Assembly: GCA_030847615.1 (NCBI GenBank)
Contig: JAUMIR010000003.1
Span: forward strand, 29,386,501-29,450,500
Source: Gambelia wislizenii
Taxonomy: Eukaryota; Chordata; Lepidosauria; Squamata; Crotaphytidae
Length of the DNA: 64,000 bases
Direction: 5' to 3'
A program made the position numbers and the translations under genes. Under the pieces are notes generated by a model. It was not told the origin of the DNA. It was given only the letters and a program-made list of their open reading frames with translations, and ran no database searches. Positions 32,770 to 42,143 of this stretch are shown here, piece after piece. The stretch's first letter is position 1. The number at the start of each line of letters is the position of its first letter.

Positions 32770-33225
32770 AATCCCTAGGGGGTGGAGCTAGGAGTCTAGC
32801 TCTATATAACTCCTCCAAGAGGCTTTCCGGGCCAGTTTCCTGCCAGAGAGAAGAAGGAGAGCAACTTCTGGGCAGCCATTTTGAGTGGGTGAGCTTGAAT
32901 TTTTAAAAAACTCTTGGGAAAGTGTGCTTGTTGCTGAGGGGGTGGAGCTTCTGAGAGTCACATCTGTGAGTCACTAGGGGGTGGATCTAGGAGCTTAGCT
33001 CTATATAACACCTTCCAGAGGCTTTCCAGGCCAGTTTTGTACCAGGGAGAAGAAGGAGAGCAGATTATGGGTAGCCATTTTGAGTGAGTGAGTTTGAATT
33101 TTTTAAAAACTCTTTGGAGAGTGTGGTGTTGCGGAGGGGGTGGAGCTTCTGTGAGTCACATCTGTGAGTCACTAGAGGGTGGAGCTACAAGCTTACCTCT
33201 ATATAACTCCTCCCAGAGGTTTTAT
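32770..33225 (+). promoter_or_regulatory. CR1 5' tandem monomers with TATA-like boxes
   Basis: A unit of about 199 bp is repeated 2.3 times. Its hallmark GGGGTGGAGCTAGGAG...CTCTATATAACTCCTCC recurs with CTATATAAC at 32802, 33001 and 33199 (steps of 199 and 198). Between the boxes lie GAGAAGAAGGAGAGCA, GCCATTTTGAGTG(G/A)GTGAG and GAGTCACATCTGTGAGTCACTAG, the last containing a repeated GAGTCAC (AP-1-like). It sits just upstream of the CR1 ORF1. Tandem monomers acting as internal promoters are known for mouse L1; the same role here is inference. Confidence 0.6.
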
Positions 33226-33543
33226 CAACCAAGCATAAGTACAGCATAAGCAGCAGTGGGGGAACAAACTTTGTTTTAGAGGTTTTCCTTTACAATTTTT
33301 TTTTTAAAAAAAATACTTTTGAGGGTTTCTTGCTTAGAGGAAGTGAAGCAGTAACTTGCCTTCAGAACAAGCTTGCAGCCAGATCTCTATAAAGTTATAT
33401 TACCAGTAGATTGAGCTCACTGGCAGAGATTGATGAATACCGGAGAATTTTTCGAGGAGGAAGCCCACAGTCCTGTTTCACTGATTACTTAAGACTTCTC
33501 AGCATGGACACTGAGGGAACTACTGCAGTCACCTACAACACGT

Positions 33544-33979
33544 GTGGGATGTAAACCAGGGATTGTTCTGGCAGCTTGCAGCTACAGAATTGATTTGAAG
33601 CTCTCCCCCTTATCAAGGAAAATGAGAAAGAACAGCATAGATGAGGAAGAACAATGGGGCAGAGCAGGGGACCACAAGGAACAGCTGCTGCTAAGCCTCA
33701 GGGGAGGTGTCCGGTGGGGGGGGACTCCTTGCTGAGGGGTACAGAAGCAGTCATTTCTGGGCCTGATAAGATGTCTCAGGAGGTTTGTTGTCTCCCCGGA
33801 GCAAAGATCCATGATGTGATGGAGAGGCTGACAAGACTGGTCAAGCCTACTGATCATTACCCCTTCTTTTTGGTCCATGTGGGAACCAATGATAGTGCAA
33901 GGCACAGCTTTCTGAAGATCAGAAGAGATTATGAGGCTCTGGGGAGGAAGCTCAAAGAAATGTATGCACAGGTTGTCAT
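33544..33979 (+). pseudogene. CR1 ORF1, esterase (SGNH-like) segment, remnant
   Basis: A forward frame from about 33654 encodes GAKIHDVMERLTRLVK, then FFLVHVGTNDSARHSF, RRDYEALGRKLKEMYAQVVI. 'HVGTND' is the conserved block III-like segment of the SGNH esterase domain known in CR1 ORF1 proteins, which are thought to help the RNP act at membranes or lipids. The N-terminal part (33544-33735) is in a neighbouring frame. The coding sequence is cut after VVI by the copia element and resumes at 37095 with FSSLLPVEGHGPGRERKI, one nucleotide out of register. Not functional. Confidence 0.75.
33975..33979. repeat. Copia target-site duplication, left copy
   Basis: GTCAT, matching 37082-37086; five base pairs is the usual length for Ty1/copia insertions. 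Confidence 0.9.
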
Positions 33980-34654
33980 TGTCAGGGATGATGGGAGTTG
34001 TAGCTCTTCACCTCTGGCTCAAACTCACCACCTTTTTATGCAGCAGAGCCAACCAGCTTAGATCAGTGGTTAATGCTTTTCTCCAAAGCAGCAGAGTTTC
34101 AGAGAATAGGCTGAAGATCCTGACAAACTCTCCAAGCCTTCTCACTCTTCTTCAGGTGTCTCCAAAACGTCTCCAGGATTCACTCAGGCAACTCAGTAGT
34201 TTTATATAAAACCTACTTTATTCTTCTATATAAATATACTATATGGTCAACAAACCACAATCTCTACACACTACTCCACAATATCTCCAAACTACTCCAC
34301 CTCTACTCAACAAAAATACATTGGCAAACATTGCAATTTTATAGCCATTGTTTATCACCACCCACTAATTAGTTTCCACCCAGTGGGTGTGTACTTCCAT
34401 TCTGATTGGTCCACATAGTTCCACCCATGCCTAAGACCAACCCATGTATTTCAACATTTCACCTTGTACACTTAATGATTCTCAGGTGTTTCCAATCTGC
34501 ATTCAGTACCTCTGTCCTTGGCTCTCAGGCCTTCTAGATTACATTAGCAGTTTCACCTGTGTAGCCCCATAATTGTTCTTGCTTAGTCATTGTGACTTTC
34601 ACATACATATTTTATTTCTTTCACTGTATGTCCCATGTTGCATTTTCCTTAACA
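33980..34654 (-). repeat. Copia 3' LTR, 675 bp
   Basis: On the element strand it begins TGTTAAGGAAAATGC and ends with ...CCCTGACA. An AATAAA signal lies at 34217-34222 (reverse strand) with TATATAGAAG just before it, so polyadenylation probably occurs there. The left boundary is set by TG/CA and the GTCAT duplication, because the partner LTR lacks this part. Confidence 0.85.
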
Positions 34655-34685
34655 ATCCCCTCCGAAATAAAATATTGTATGTGTC

Positions 34686-36872
34686 TTACAATGTCATTCC
34701 AACCATTTGTGTCAGCCTTTCATGTTTTTCTGCTGTCAATGCTTTTGTGAACAAATCTGCTATGTTGTGTTGTGTTTCTATATATCTTAATTCTATTTCA
34801 CCCTTCTGAACCATGTCTCGCACATTTTGATATCTTACACCAACATATTTTGTTCTGTTCTTCAAACTTTCAGTTTCAGCCATCGCTATGCATGACTGTG
34901 AATCTTCCAGAATTTCCACTGGTATCTTGTAACTTTCATTTAAATCATTTAGCAATTGCTTAATCCACTGTACCTCATTTACTATCTCATTCAAAGCAGC
35001 GAATTCTGCTTCCGTTGTGCTTATCGCTACATTAGTTTGTTTTCTACTTCTCCATACTATTGGACTTTCACTATATTTAATTATCATTCCTGTAACTGAC
35101 TTCTTGTCTCCTAATTCTGATGCAAATGAACTGTCTACATAACAATCTAGATCTGAACTACTGCTTCTTATAATCAATTTCCTATCTAAGGTTCCTTTCA
35201 AATATCTCAATAAATGTTTTACCGCTGGCCAGTCTTCAATTTTTGGATCATTAACCCTTCTAGACAATACATTTACAGCATAAGAAATGTCTGGTCTGGT
35301 GTGGCAAGATATGAATTGTAAAGATCCTATTATACTTCTGAAGAGACTCTTGTCCTCAAACGCTCTAGTTGTTTCCTCAGACACAAAACCAGTTGTCATT
35401 GGAGCTCTTACTATTTTTGCATTCTGTAATCCACACTTTTCAATCAGTCTTTCAATTTTATTTCTCTGACTTAACAAACACTGTCCTTCTTTTGTCCATT
35501 CAACACAAATACCTAAATAAGACTTCAATACACCTAAGTCCTTCAAAACAAACTTCTTAGACAACTCTCTTTTTACTGACTCAATTTCCTGTTTTGACTT
35601 TGCTGCTACGCACAAATCATCTACATAAATCACTAATACTATGTCTCCTTTTGTATAAACACAAGCATCTGCAATGCTCCTCTTGTAACCTAGCTTAACT
35701 AGCTCATCATTGATGCACAGATTCCACGCTCTGGCACTTTGTTTTAAACCATACAATGCTTTCTTTAATTTATATACTCTCTGACTACCATTTTCTTCGA
35801 AACCTTGTGGCTGTTCCATAAACATTTCTTCATCCAAACCCGCATTCAAGTAAGCTGTTTCAAAATCAAAATGCTCTACAACTAAATTCCTTTTTGCTGC
35901 TACAGCTAAAACCATTCTCAGACTTTCTGGCTTTGCAGTTGGAGAATATGTCTTATCATAGTTCTCATACTGCTTTTGTGCAAAACCCTTAGCCACTAAC
36001 CTAGCTTTATATTTGATACTTCCGTCTGGCATTTCTTTCCTTTTGTATACCCATTTACAACCAATTACTTTCTTGTCTTTGGGTCTGTCAACAATTTCAA
36101 AAACATCTTTATTTACCAGGCAACCAAACTCATTATCCATTGCATCAAACCATCTTTCCTGTTCTTCACTAGAATAGCTTTCCAATTCTTCAAAACTTTC
36201 AGGCTCTTCTAGTGCTAAACAAGCTCTTGCCTTTGTCACAACAAACCTATCTGGAGGCTTTCTAACTCTATGACTACGCCTGGGAATAAAATCTGCTGTT
36301 CTGTCTCTTTCATCCTCACTTTCTCTACTAGGAGTTGTAGTTCTATGACTAAATCTCTTGTCTTCAGTCATTCGAGTAGTAGTAGGCCTAGATGCTATCT
36401 CATCATCGGAAGAACTACCAGTGCTGCTAGGTGATGCTTCCTGCTTAACTGAAACCCCTCCGTTTCCTGAGGTTGGTTCAGTTTGTGCTTCTGGCTCATT
36501 TGAACTCCCTAATCTCAAAAACACTTCTTTATTGGCATGCAGTTTGTCCCAACCAGCATGTCTCTCAAAATTTGCAGACCTAGAATACTGCACTTGTTTT
36601 CCACCCAAATGAAACTTGTAGCTATTTCCAGAATACCCCAAAAACCTAAGCCTTTTGCTCTTGGGTTCTCCTTTCCTCCTGAAACAAGCAGGTGTGTAAA
36701 CATGAGCAAATTGTCCAAAAACTCTTAAGTACTTGTAATTTGGCATTCTCCCATACAATACCCTGTAGGGAGTGTCTTCAATTTCTGAATGATACAATCT
36801 GTTACTGATATGTATTGCAGTCAAAGTTGCTTCTGCCCAAAAACTATCTTTCACCCCTGCATCTGCCATCAT
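34686..36872 (-). CDS. pol: Copia Pol remnant: integrase end, reverse transcriptase, RNase H (728 codons)
   Basis: This is the only long uninterrupted frame in the window. Residues 1-130 are the integrase end (WAEA, YRVLYGRMPN, FGQFAHVY, LGY), then a Ser/Glu-rich linker (about 115-200). The RT is at about 255-490 with GCKWVYKRK, KARLVAKGFAQ, FDFETAYLN (Asp336), KALYGLKQSARAW and YVDD at 416-419, the hallmark copia polymerase motif. RNase H is at about 570-712 with YVDSSFA (Asp580), TTEAEFAAL, EDSQSCI (Asp657) and HNIADLFTKAL (Asp706). The RT and RNase H catalytic residues I expect all appear present. The frame stays open upstream of the first Met: HETTNPACPSEDGLAEKK, the integrase 'GxxHETTxP' end, reaches to the LTR deletion junction at about 36956. 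The integrase catalytic core, protease and gag are missing, so it cannot transpose alone. Confidence 0.93.
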   Translation of the reverse strand: MMADAGVKDSFWAEATLTAIHISNRLYHSEIEDTPYRVLYGRMPNYKYLRVFGQFAHVYTPACFRRKGEPKSKRLRFLGYSGNSYKFHLGGKQVQYSRSANFERHAGWDKLHANKEVFLRLGSSNEPEAQTEPTSGNGGVSVKQEASPSSTGSSSDDEIASRPTTTRMTEDKRFSHRTTTPSRESEDERDRTADFIPRRSHRVRKPPDRFVVTKARACLALEEPESFEELESYSSEEQERWFDAMDNEFGCLVNKDVFEIVDRPKDKKVIGCKWVYKRKEMPDGSIKYKARLVAKGFAQKQYENYDKTYSPTAKPESLRMVLAVAAKRNLVVEHFDFETAYLNAGLDEEMFMEQPQGFEENGSQRVYKLKKALYGLKQSARAWNLCINDELVKLGYKRSIADACVYTKGDIVLVIYVDDLCVAAKSKQEIESVKRELSKKFVLKDLGVLKSYLGICVEWTKEGQCLLSQRNKIERLIEKCGLQNAKIVRAPMTTGFVSEETTRAFEDKSLFRSIIGSLQFISCHTRPDISYAVNVLSRRVNDPKIEDWPAVKHLLRYLKGTLDRKLIIRSSSSDLDCYVDSSFASELGDKKSVTGMIIKYSESPIVWRSRKQTNVAISTTEAEFAALNEIVNEVQWIKQLLNDLNESYKIPVEILEDSQSCIAMAETESLKNRTKYVGVRYQNVRDMVQKGEIELRYIETQHNIADLFTKALTAEKHERLTQMVGMTL

Positions 36873-36955
36873 ACAAGCAGTAATTCTTTTTATATCTTGT
36901 ATTTTCTTTTCTGCTAACCCATCCTCACTAGGACAAGCAGGGTTTGTAGTTTCAT

Positions 36956-37081
36956 GCCTTCTAGATTACATTAGCAGTTTCACCTGTGTAGCCCCATAAT
37001 TGCTCTTGCTTAGTCATTGTGACTTTCACATACATATTTTATTTCTTTCACTGTATGTCCCATGTTGCATTTTCCTTAACA
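36956..37081 (-). repeat. Copia 5' LTR, truncated to 126 bp
   Basis: Identical to the first 126 bp of the 3' LTR (34529-34654) except for one base. The deletion fuses it directly to integrase codons, removing the LTR remainder and the primer-binding site. Confidence 0.93.
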
Positions 37082-37086
37082 GTCAT
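37082..37086. repeat. Copia target-site duplication, right copy
   Basis: GTCAT; CR1 sequence continues CTCTTCTCTTC immediately after. Confidence 0.9.
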
Positions 37087-38110
37087 CTCTTCTCTTCTCT
37101 TCTACCAGTTGAAGGGCATGGTCCAGGAAGGGAGAGGAAAATAGCCGATGTTGTAGATGGTGTCACCAAGAACAATTTAGATTCTTGCTTCATGGGCTGC
37201 GATTTCATGAGGGGGGACTTCTGCAAGGGATGGGGTGCATCTCACGACAGTTGGAAGAAACGTTTTTGCCAACACTCTCAAGAATTTGATCAGGAGGGCA
37301 TTAAACTGAGTCATATGGGGGAGGGGGACAGTATTCTGGAAGGCAAAAGGGCTGGAGACAATAGTCAAGCTGTCATAGAGGGAACAAGGGAAACAGTGCA
37401 AGGACCCAACAGTGGGAGGCAAAAAAAAAAATTGCACAGGCAGCAAGTAAAGGGAACACATGGTCTTAGATGTCTCTACACTAATGCACAGAGCATGGGA
37501 AATAAGCAAGATGAACTTGAACTCCTAGCACAACAAAGCAACTATGATGTAATAGGCATTACTGAGACCTGGTGGGATGAGTCTCATGATTGGAATGTAG
37601 GAATAGAGGGGTATAACCTTTTTAAGAGAAACAGGCCAAACAGGAAAGGAGGAGGAATAACATTATATGTCAGGGATATTTACACCAGTGAAGAGATCCA
37701 TGACATCAATACTAGAAGCCAGGTGGAGAGCATCTGGATAAAAATTAAAATAGAGGGAAACAACAGGGATGTTATTGTGGGACTCTACTACAGACCCCCA
37801 AGTGTGACGGGGGAATTGGATGATGCCTTTCTAGAACAGATGACCACACACGCAGAAAGGAGAGATGTAGTAGCGATAAGTGACGTCAACTATCCTGATA
37901 TTTGCTGAAAATCTAATTCATCCAAAACTTCAAGGTCTATCAAATTCCTTACTTGCCTGGAAGACAATTTTATTGTCCAACAGGTAGAAGAGGCAACAAG
38001 GGGGTCAGCTATTTTAGAGCTGATCCTAACCAACAGGAATGACCTGGTTAATGGGGTGCAAGGGGTGGGATCCTTAGGTGAGAGTGATCATGTTCTCCTG
38101 CAGTTTGTTA
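37087..38110 (+). pseudogene. CR1 ORF1 end and ORF2 endonuclease, remnant
   Basis: After the copia element the frame gives FSSLLPVEGHGPGRERKIADV and FDQEGIKLSHMGEGDS, the end of the ORF1 esterase ('H' block). From about 37465 ORF2 begins: GLRCLYTNAQSMGNKQDELE, GITETWWDESHDWN (catalytic Glu in TETWW), GGGITLYVRDIYT, VGLYYRPPS and AISDVNYPDIC (usual GDFNYPD; Asp kept, Phe changed to Val, Gly changed to Ser). A stop follows at about 37906, after which LILTNRNDLVNGVQ and GESDHVLLQF (the SDH motif) continue to about 38110. Any predicted start near 37000 lies in copia LTR sequence and is artificial. Confidence 0.85.
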
Positions 38111-38114
38111 TACA

Positions 38115-39190
38115 ATGGAAAGGAGAAGCCAGGCATGCATTCTAGACTTTAGGAGAGCTGATTTCAATAAACTCAGGGAAATATTGAGGGTGATCCCATG
38201 GTCAGGAATACTAAAAAAGAAGGGACTTCAAGAGGAATGGGACTTTCTCAAATGGGAGAAACCAAAGGCACAATTTCAAACAGTACCAATGAGGAAGAAA
38301 AATGGGAGGTGTCTAAAGAAACCAGGATGGATGACTAAAGAACTTTCAACGGAGCTAAGTTTTAAATGGAACATGTATAGGAAATGGAAAAAGGGGGAAA
38401 TCACCAAAGAAGAATTCAAACAGATAGCGAACACATGTAGGAGTAAAGTCAGAAAAGCTAAAGCACAGAATGAACTCAGGCTCGCTAGAGAGGTTAAGAA
38501 CAATAAAAAGGGGTTTTTGGGGGGTATGTCCGCAGCAAAAGGAAGAAGAAGGAAATGGTAGGGCCACTACGTGGAGAAGATGGCAAAAAACTAACAGGGG
38601 ACAGAGAAAAGGCAGAATTACTCAACACCTTCTTTGCCTCAGTGTTTTCAGAAAAGCAAAAGGGTGATCAACCTGAGGATAATGGAACAGTGGACACAAC
38701 AGGGAAATCCAGCACAAAATAAGTAAAGAGGTAGTACAAGAATACCTTCTTAATCTAAATGAATTTAAATGTCCAGGACTGGATGAACTACATCCAAGGG
38801 TATTAAAAGAGCTGGCAAATGTAATCGCAGAGCCATTGGCAATAATCTTTGAGAACTCCTGGAGAACAGGAGAAGTTCCAGCAGACTGGAGGAGTGCAAA
38901 TGTTGTCCCCATCTTCAAAAAGGAAAAAAAAGACGATCCCAGCAATTATCGTCCAGTTACTTGACATCAATACCAGGGAAGATCCTAGAGCAGATCATTA
39001 AACAGAGAGTCTGTGAACATTTAGAAGGCAATGCCATAATCACAAAAAGTCAACATGGGTTTCAGAGAAACAGGTCATGCCAGACTAATATGATCTCTTT
39101 TTTTATATATATATAAAATTACCAGCTTGGTAGATGAAGGCAATGCTGTGGATATTGCATACCTTGATTTCAGTAAGCCCTTTGACAAGG
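38115..39190 (+). pseudogene. CR1 ORF2 linker and start of reverse transcriptase, remnant
   Basis: Segment 38115-38561 has [49 protein letters not shown], the CR1 linker between endonuclease and RT. Further on, in shifted frames, come NEFKCPGLDELHPRVLKELANVIAEPL, TGEVPADWRSANVVPIFKK, and finally YLDFSKPFDKVP at about 39160-39195. Several frame breaks occur at 38560-38760 and 38960-39120. The frame ends abruptly at the hairpin junction 39176-39208. Confidence 0.8.
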
Positions 39191-39208
39191 TTCCCTTGTC
39201 AAAGGGCT
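39176..39208. repeat. Perfect 15-bp inverted repeat at a CR1 breakpoint
   Basis: AGCCCTTTGACAAGG (39176-39190) and its exact complement (39194-39208) are separated by TTC. The first arm is normal CR1 sequence (SKPFDKV). The second arm is an extra inverted copy exactly where CR1 homology stops, as expected from a fold-back template switch. Confidence 0.85.
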
Positions 39209-39315
39209 AGAGAATGCTGGAAAAGGAACAATGCAACCAGACCATGAGAAGGATGCTGGCAGGGGGATTCTGGGAGGTGTAATCCAAGAGTAACTTTCCC
39301 AGGCTCTGAATGCAG

Positions 39316-39935
39316 CCTAGAACATAGAATCATAGGGCTGGAAGGGACCCCAACAGCCAATCGACTTCTGCCCTGCAGGAACACACAATCCAAGCATTCC
39401 TGACAGATGGCCATCCAACCTATGTTTAAAAAAACCCAAAGAAGGAGACTCCACCACACTCCAAGGCAGTATATTCTACTTCCGAACAGCTCTTACTATC
39501 AGGAAGTTCTTCCTAATATTCAGGTGGAATCTCTTTTCCTGTAGTTTGAACCCATGGCTCCATGTCCTAGTCTCTGGAACAGCAGAAAACAAGCTTCCTC
39601 CTTCCTCAGTATGACATCCCTTCAAATATTTAAACATGGTTATCACGTCACCTCTCAACCTTCTTTTCTCCAGGCTAAGCATACCCAGCTCCCTAAGCCG
39701 TTCGTCATAGGGTGTAATGGCTTCCAGACCTCCCGACATCCTTCTCAGTATCTTTCTTGAATTGTTGTGCCCAGAACTGGAAACAGTATTCCAGGTGAGG
39801 TCTGACCAAAGCAGAATGGAGTGATACTATTACTTCCCTTGATCTAGACACTAATTCCTATTAATTCCTTGAATCGCATTGGCATTTTTTGCTGCTGCAT
39901 CACACTACTAACTCATGTTTAGCTTGTTGTCCACT
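39316..39935 (-). mobile_element. CR1 LINE 3' end, reverse strand, inside the larger CR1
   Basis: The plus strand starts CATAGAATCATAGGGCTGGA and reads through the complement of the CR1 3' end and ORF2 C-terminus. A reverse frame at 39476-39739 gives [39 protein letters not shown] and FHLNIRKNFLIVRAV. The C-terminal DGHL part is in another frame. It stops near AGCTTGTTGTCCACT. It separates the two halves of the forward CR1. Confidence 0.85.
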
Positions 39936-40053
39936 CTTTCTTTTCTTTGAGGAAATCTACACCATTACGTTAATTGCTAAGAAACAGAATATATTATGTT
40001 AGTGCCTATAATATAGTTTTTAAACTAAATTATTAGTGGCAAATTATGTAATA

Positions 40054-40284
40054 CAGTAGGCCCCCCTTATACACTGGGGATTGGTTTGGGGGTGTGTGGA
40101 TTCTGAAAACCATGAATAATAGTGAACACCATTGAAAATAATGGGACTGCTGGTTTAAAATACCATAGAGTTGCCTTGGAGGGCCTATAAAACGGCTAGG
40201 GAGGACACATTTTCTAGGAAGTATGGTAGGTGTGCTGTTTTGTGTCCCATGGATAATGAATCCATGGATATGGGGGTCCTACTG
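40054..40284. mobile_element. 231-bp MITE, Tigger/pogo-like, TA-flanked
   Basis: Begins CAGTAGGCCCCCCTTATACA and ends with the complement of CAGTAGGACCCCCATATCCA. TA lies on both sides (40052-40053 and 40285-40286). The CAGTRG start and TA duplication fit the pogo/Tigger branch of Tc1/mariner. No coding capacity. Confidence 0.8.
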
Positions 40285-40401
40285 TAATCTGAACATCCAG
40301 TACGGTGAATAGGTTAGGTTACATTGACCTGAGATAAACATATGGGGCCCCCAAAATAAAGCATTGCAGGGGCCCCCAAAATTCCTTAAACCGGCCCTGG
40401 C
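40285..40401. other. Short unclassified filler before CR1 resumes
   Basis: Contains GGGGCCCCCAAAATAAAGCA and then a near repeat GGGGCCCCCAAAATTCCTTA 31 bp later. CR1 resumes at GCCAAAGCTAACAAAACAAA. Confidence 0.4.
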
Positions 40402-41193
40402 CAAAGCTAACAAAACAAAATTCAATATGGAGAAATCTAAGGTACTGCACTTAGGGTGAAAAAATGAAATGCATAGATATAGGATAGGGGAAACCTGGCT
40501 GAACGAGACTACGTGCGAAAGGGATCTCGGAGTCCTAGTAGACCACAAGTTGAACATGAGTCAACAGTGTGATGCAGCAGCTAGAAAGGCCAATGCGATT
40601 TTGGGCTGCATCAATAGAAGTATAGTGTCTAGATCAAGGGAAGTAATAGTGCCACTCTATTCTGCCTTGGTCAGGCCTCACCTAGAATACTGTATCCGTA
40701 TCTGGGCAGCACAATTCAAAAAGGGTATTGACAAATTGGAACATGTCCAGAGGAGGGCGATTAAAATGGTGAAAGGTCTGGAAAGCATGCCTTATGAGGA
40801 AATACTTAGGTAGCTGGGTATGTTTAGCCTGGAAAAAAGACGGTTAAGGGGCGATATGATAGCCCTGTTTAAGTATTTGAAGGGGTGTCACATTGAGGAT
40901 GGGGTAAGCTTGTTTTCTGCTGCGCCAGAGACTAGAACACAGAGCAATGGATGCAAGCTCCAGGAACAGAGATTCCACCTCAACATGAGGAGGAACTTTT
41001 TGACAGTAAGAGCTGTTTGGCAGTGGAACACACTCCCTCGGAGCGTGGTGGGGTCTCCTTCCTTGGAGGTCTTTAAACAGAGGCTGGATGGCCATCTGTC
41101 AGGGATGCTTTGATCATTATATCCTGCATGGCAGGGGGTTGGACTGGATGGCCCTCGTGGTCTCTTCCAACTCTACAATTCTATGATTCTATG
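40402..41193 (+). pseudogene. CR1 ORF2 C-terminal third and 3' end
   Basis: Encodes WAKANKTKFNMEKSKVLHL, then after a stop [48 protein letters not shown] and [22 protein letters not shown] (40469-40813), a stop at about 40813 (LR*LGMF), and MFSLEKRRLRGDMIALFKYLKGCH to SPSLEVFKQRLDGHLSGML (40820-41113). The protein is very close to the 57992-59071 copy, with three inactivating changes. The 3' end CAATTCTATGATTCTATG is typical of CR1. Confidence 0.88.
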
Positions 41194-42143
41194 AAATGAA
41201 ACAATTACTGTGTTGAATTTACATAATTAGAATGTAAATTAATGTGTTGAATTTACATAATTAGAATGCAAAATATGATTAATTATAATAATTTGGATAA
41301 TATGCAAAATATATGAGATTTGAAGGTCTGTAACACAGCAACCGTAGGTTTTACGGTATATGGCAGTTGGAAGGGATGGGGTTTGTGAAAACCCAAATTT
41401 GAGAAAAATGGCCTCTGGGACCTCAGAACTGCCTTCTCCAAATATATAAAGGGCAAATTAATCAGAGACATTTCAAACTACTTTTCTTTTTTAAAAAAAA
41501 TGTCTGAATAGAGTTGTGCTTATTTATATTATTCTTTCCCACATGGGGTAACGAAAAACATAATAAAATATCTCCATGCTGGTGGAATATCTTCAGAACT
41601 GCAGTTATCAAACATATTCTTGCAGTGATGAGAAATTCTGTCCCCAAGACACACCCTGTTCCTACATCCCCCAACACAACCATGTAGTGGCCAGGGCAGA
41701 GGATGGGGTTACCTGAGGACTGTCAATAGCTATGTTATGAGAGTCGGCACACAATAATGCAGGCATCACTTGGGACCTCCCTGGCATCCTCCAGAGGTTC
41801 CAGAGGATGTCATTACCATGAGCCAGCTATCAAAACATAGCTACCACCTGCTCCCCCCCCCCACCGCAGCCACTACACAGCCATATTATTACAGGAAGGA
41901 GCAGGAAACAAAGGTATGCTGGTCTAGGGGGAGCAAAAGTATGTGAAGATTCAGTAGAGAAACAAAACAAGAGGCTTCAGGAATAATCTCACCAGAGTAT
42001 CCCAACAGTCAAGAAATCCCCATCAGAATCCTGTATGAGCATTAGGTACTACATAACACCATGACTATGATGCTATATAGTAGATTCCAGACAGGTCCCC
42101 ACAAACTGCACTTACCAGTAAGCAGCTGCTGGAATCGATAGAG
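41194..42143. other. Anonymous AT-rich DNA
   Basis: A tandem near-duplicate ATTTACATAATTAGAATG occurs at about 41217 and 41250. No gene recognised. Confidence 0.4.

Larger units (their letters stand above)
33980..37081 (-). mobile_element. Ty1/copia LTR retrotransposon, internally deleted, 3102 bp
   Basis: Reverse-strand element bounded by TG...CA ends and GTCAT duplications. It has a complete 3' LTR (33980-34654), a polypurine tract GGAGGGGA directly before it (34656-34663, reverse strand), an open RT-RNase H frame, and only the first 126 bp of the 5' LTR (36956-37081). The 126-bp LTR overlap differs at one position (T at about 34577, C in the other copy), so the insertion is comparatively recent. 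The primer-binding site, gag, protease and most of integrase are lost in a single deletion whose junction is near 36956. It lies inside CR1 ORF1. Copia elements are scarce in vertebrates. Confidence 0.92.
32770..41193 (+). mobile_element. CR1 LINE, near full length, split by copia and a rearranged block
   Basis: In order: 5' monomers (32770-33225), 5' leader, ORF1 with esterase part (to 33979), copia element (33980-37081), rest of ORF1 and ORF2 endonuclease (37082-38110), linker and RT start (38115-39190), a foreign and inverted block (39191-40401), then RT end and ORF2 C-terminus (40402-41113) and the 3' end CAATTCTATGATTCTATG. Relative to the CR1 at 57973, about 323 bases between FDKVP and LESWAKANK are missing at the rearranged block. 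Stops and frameshifts are present throughout. Confidence 0.8.

Noticed and set aside
37000..37450. A predicted 302-codon protein starting at 37000
   Set aside because: The start lies in the copia LTR. The frame is a chance fusion of LTR, CR1 ORF1 end and CR1 ORF2 endonuclease.
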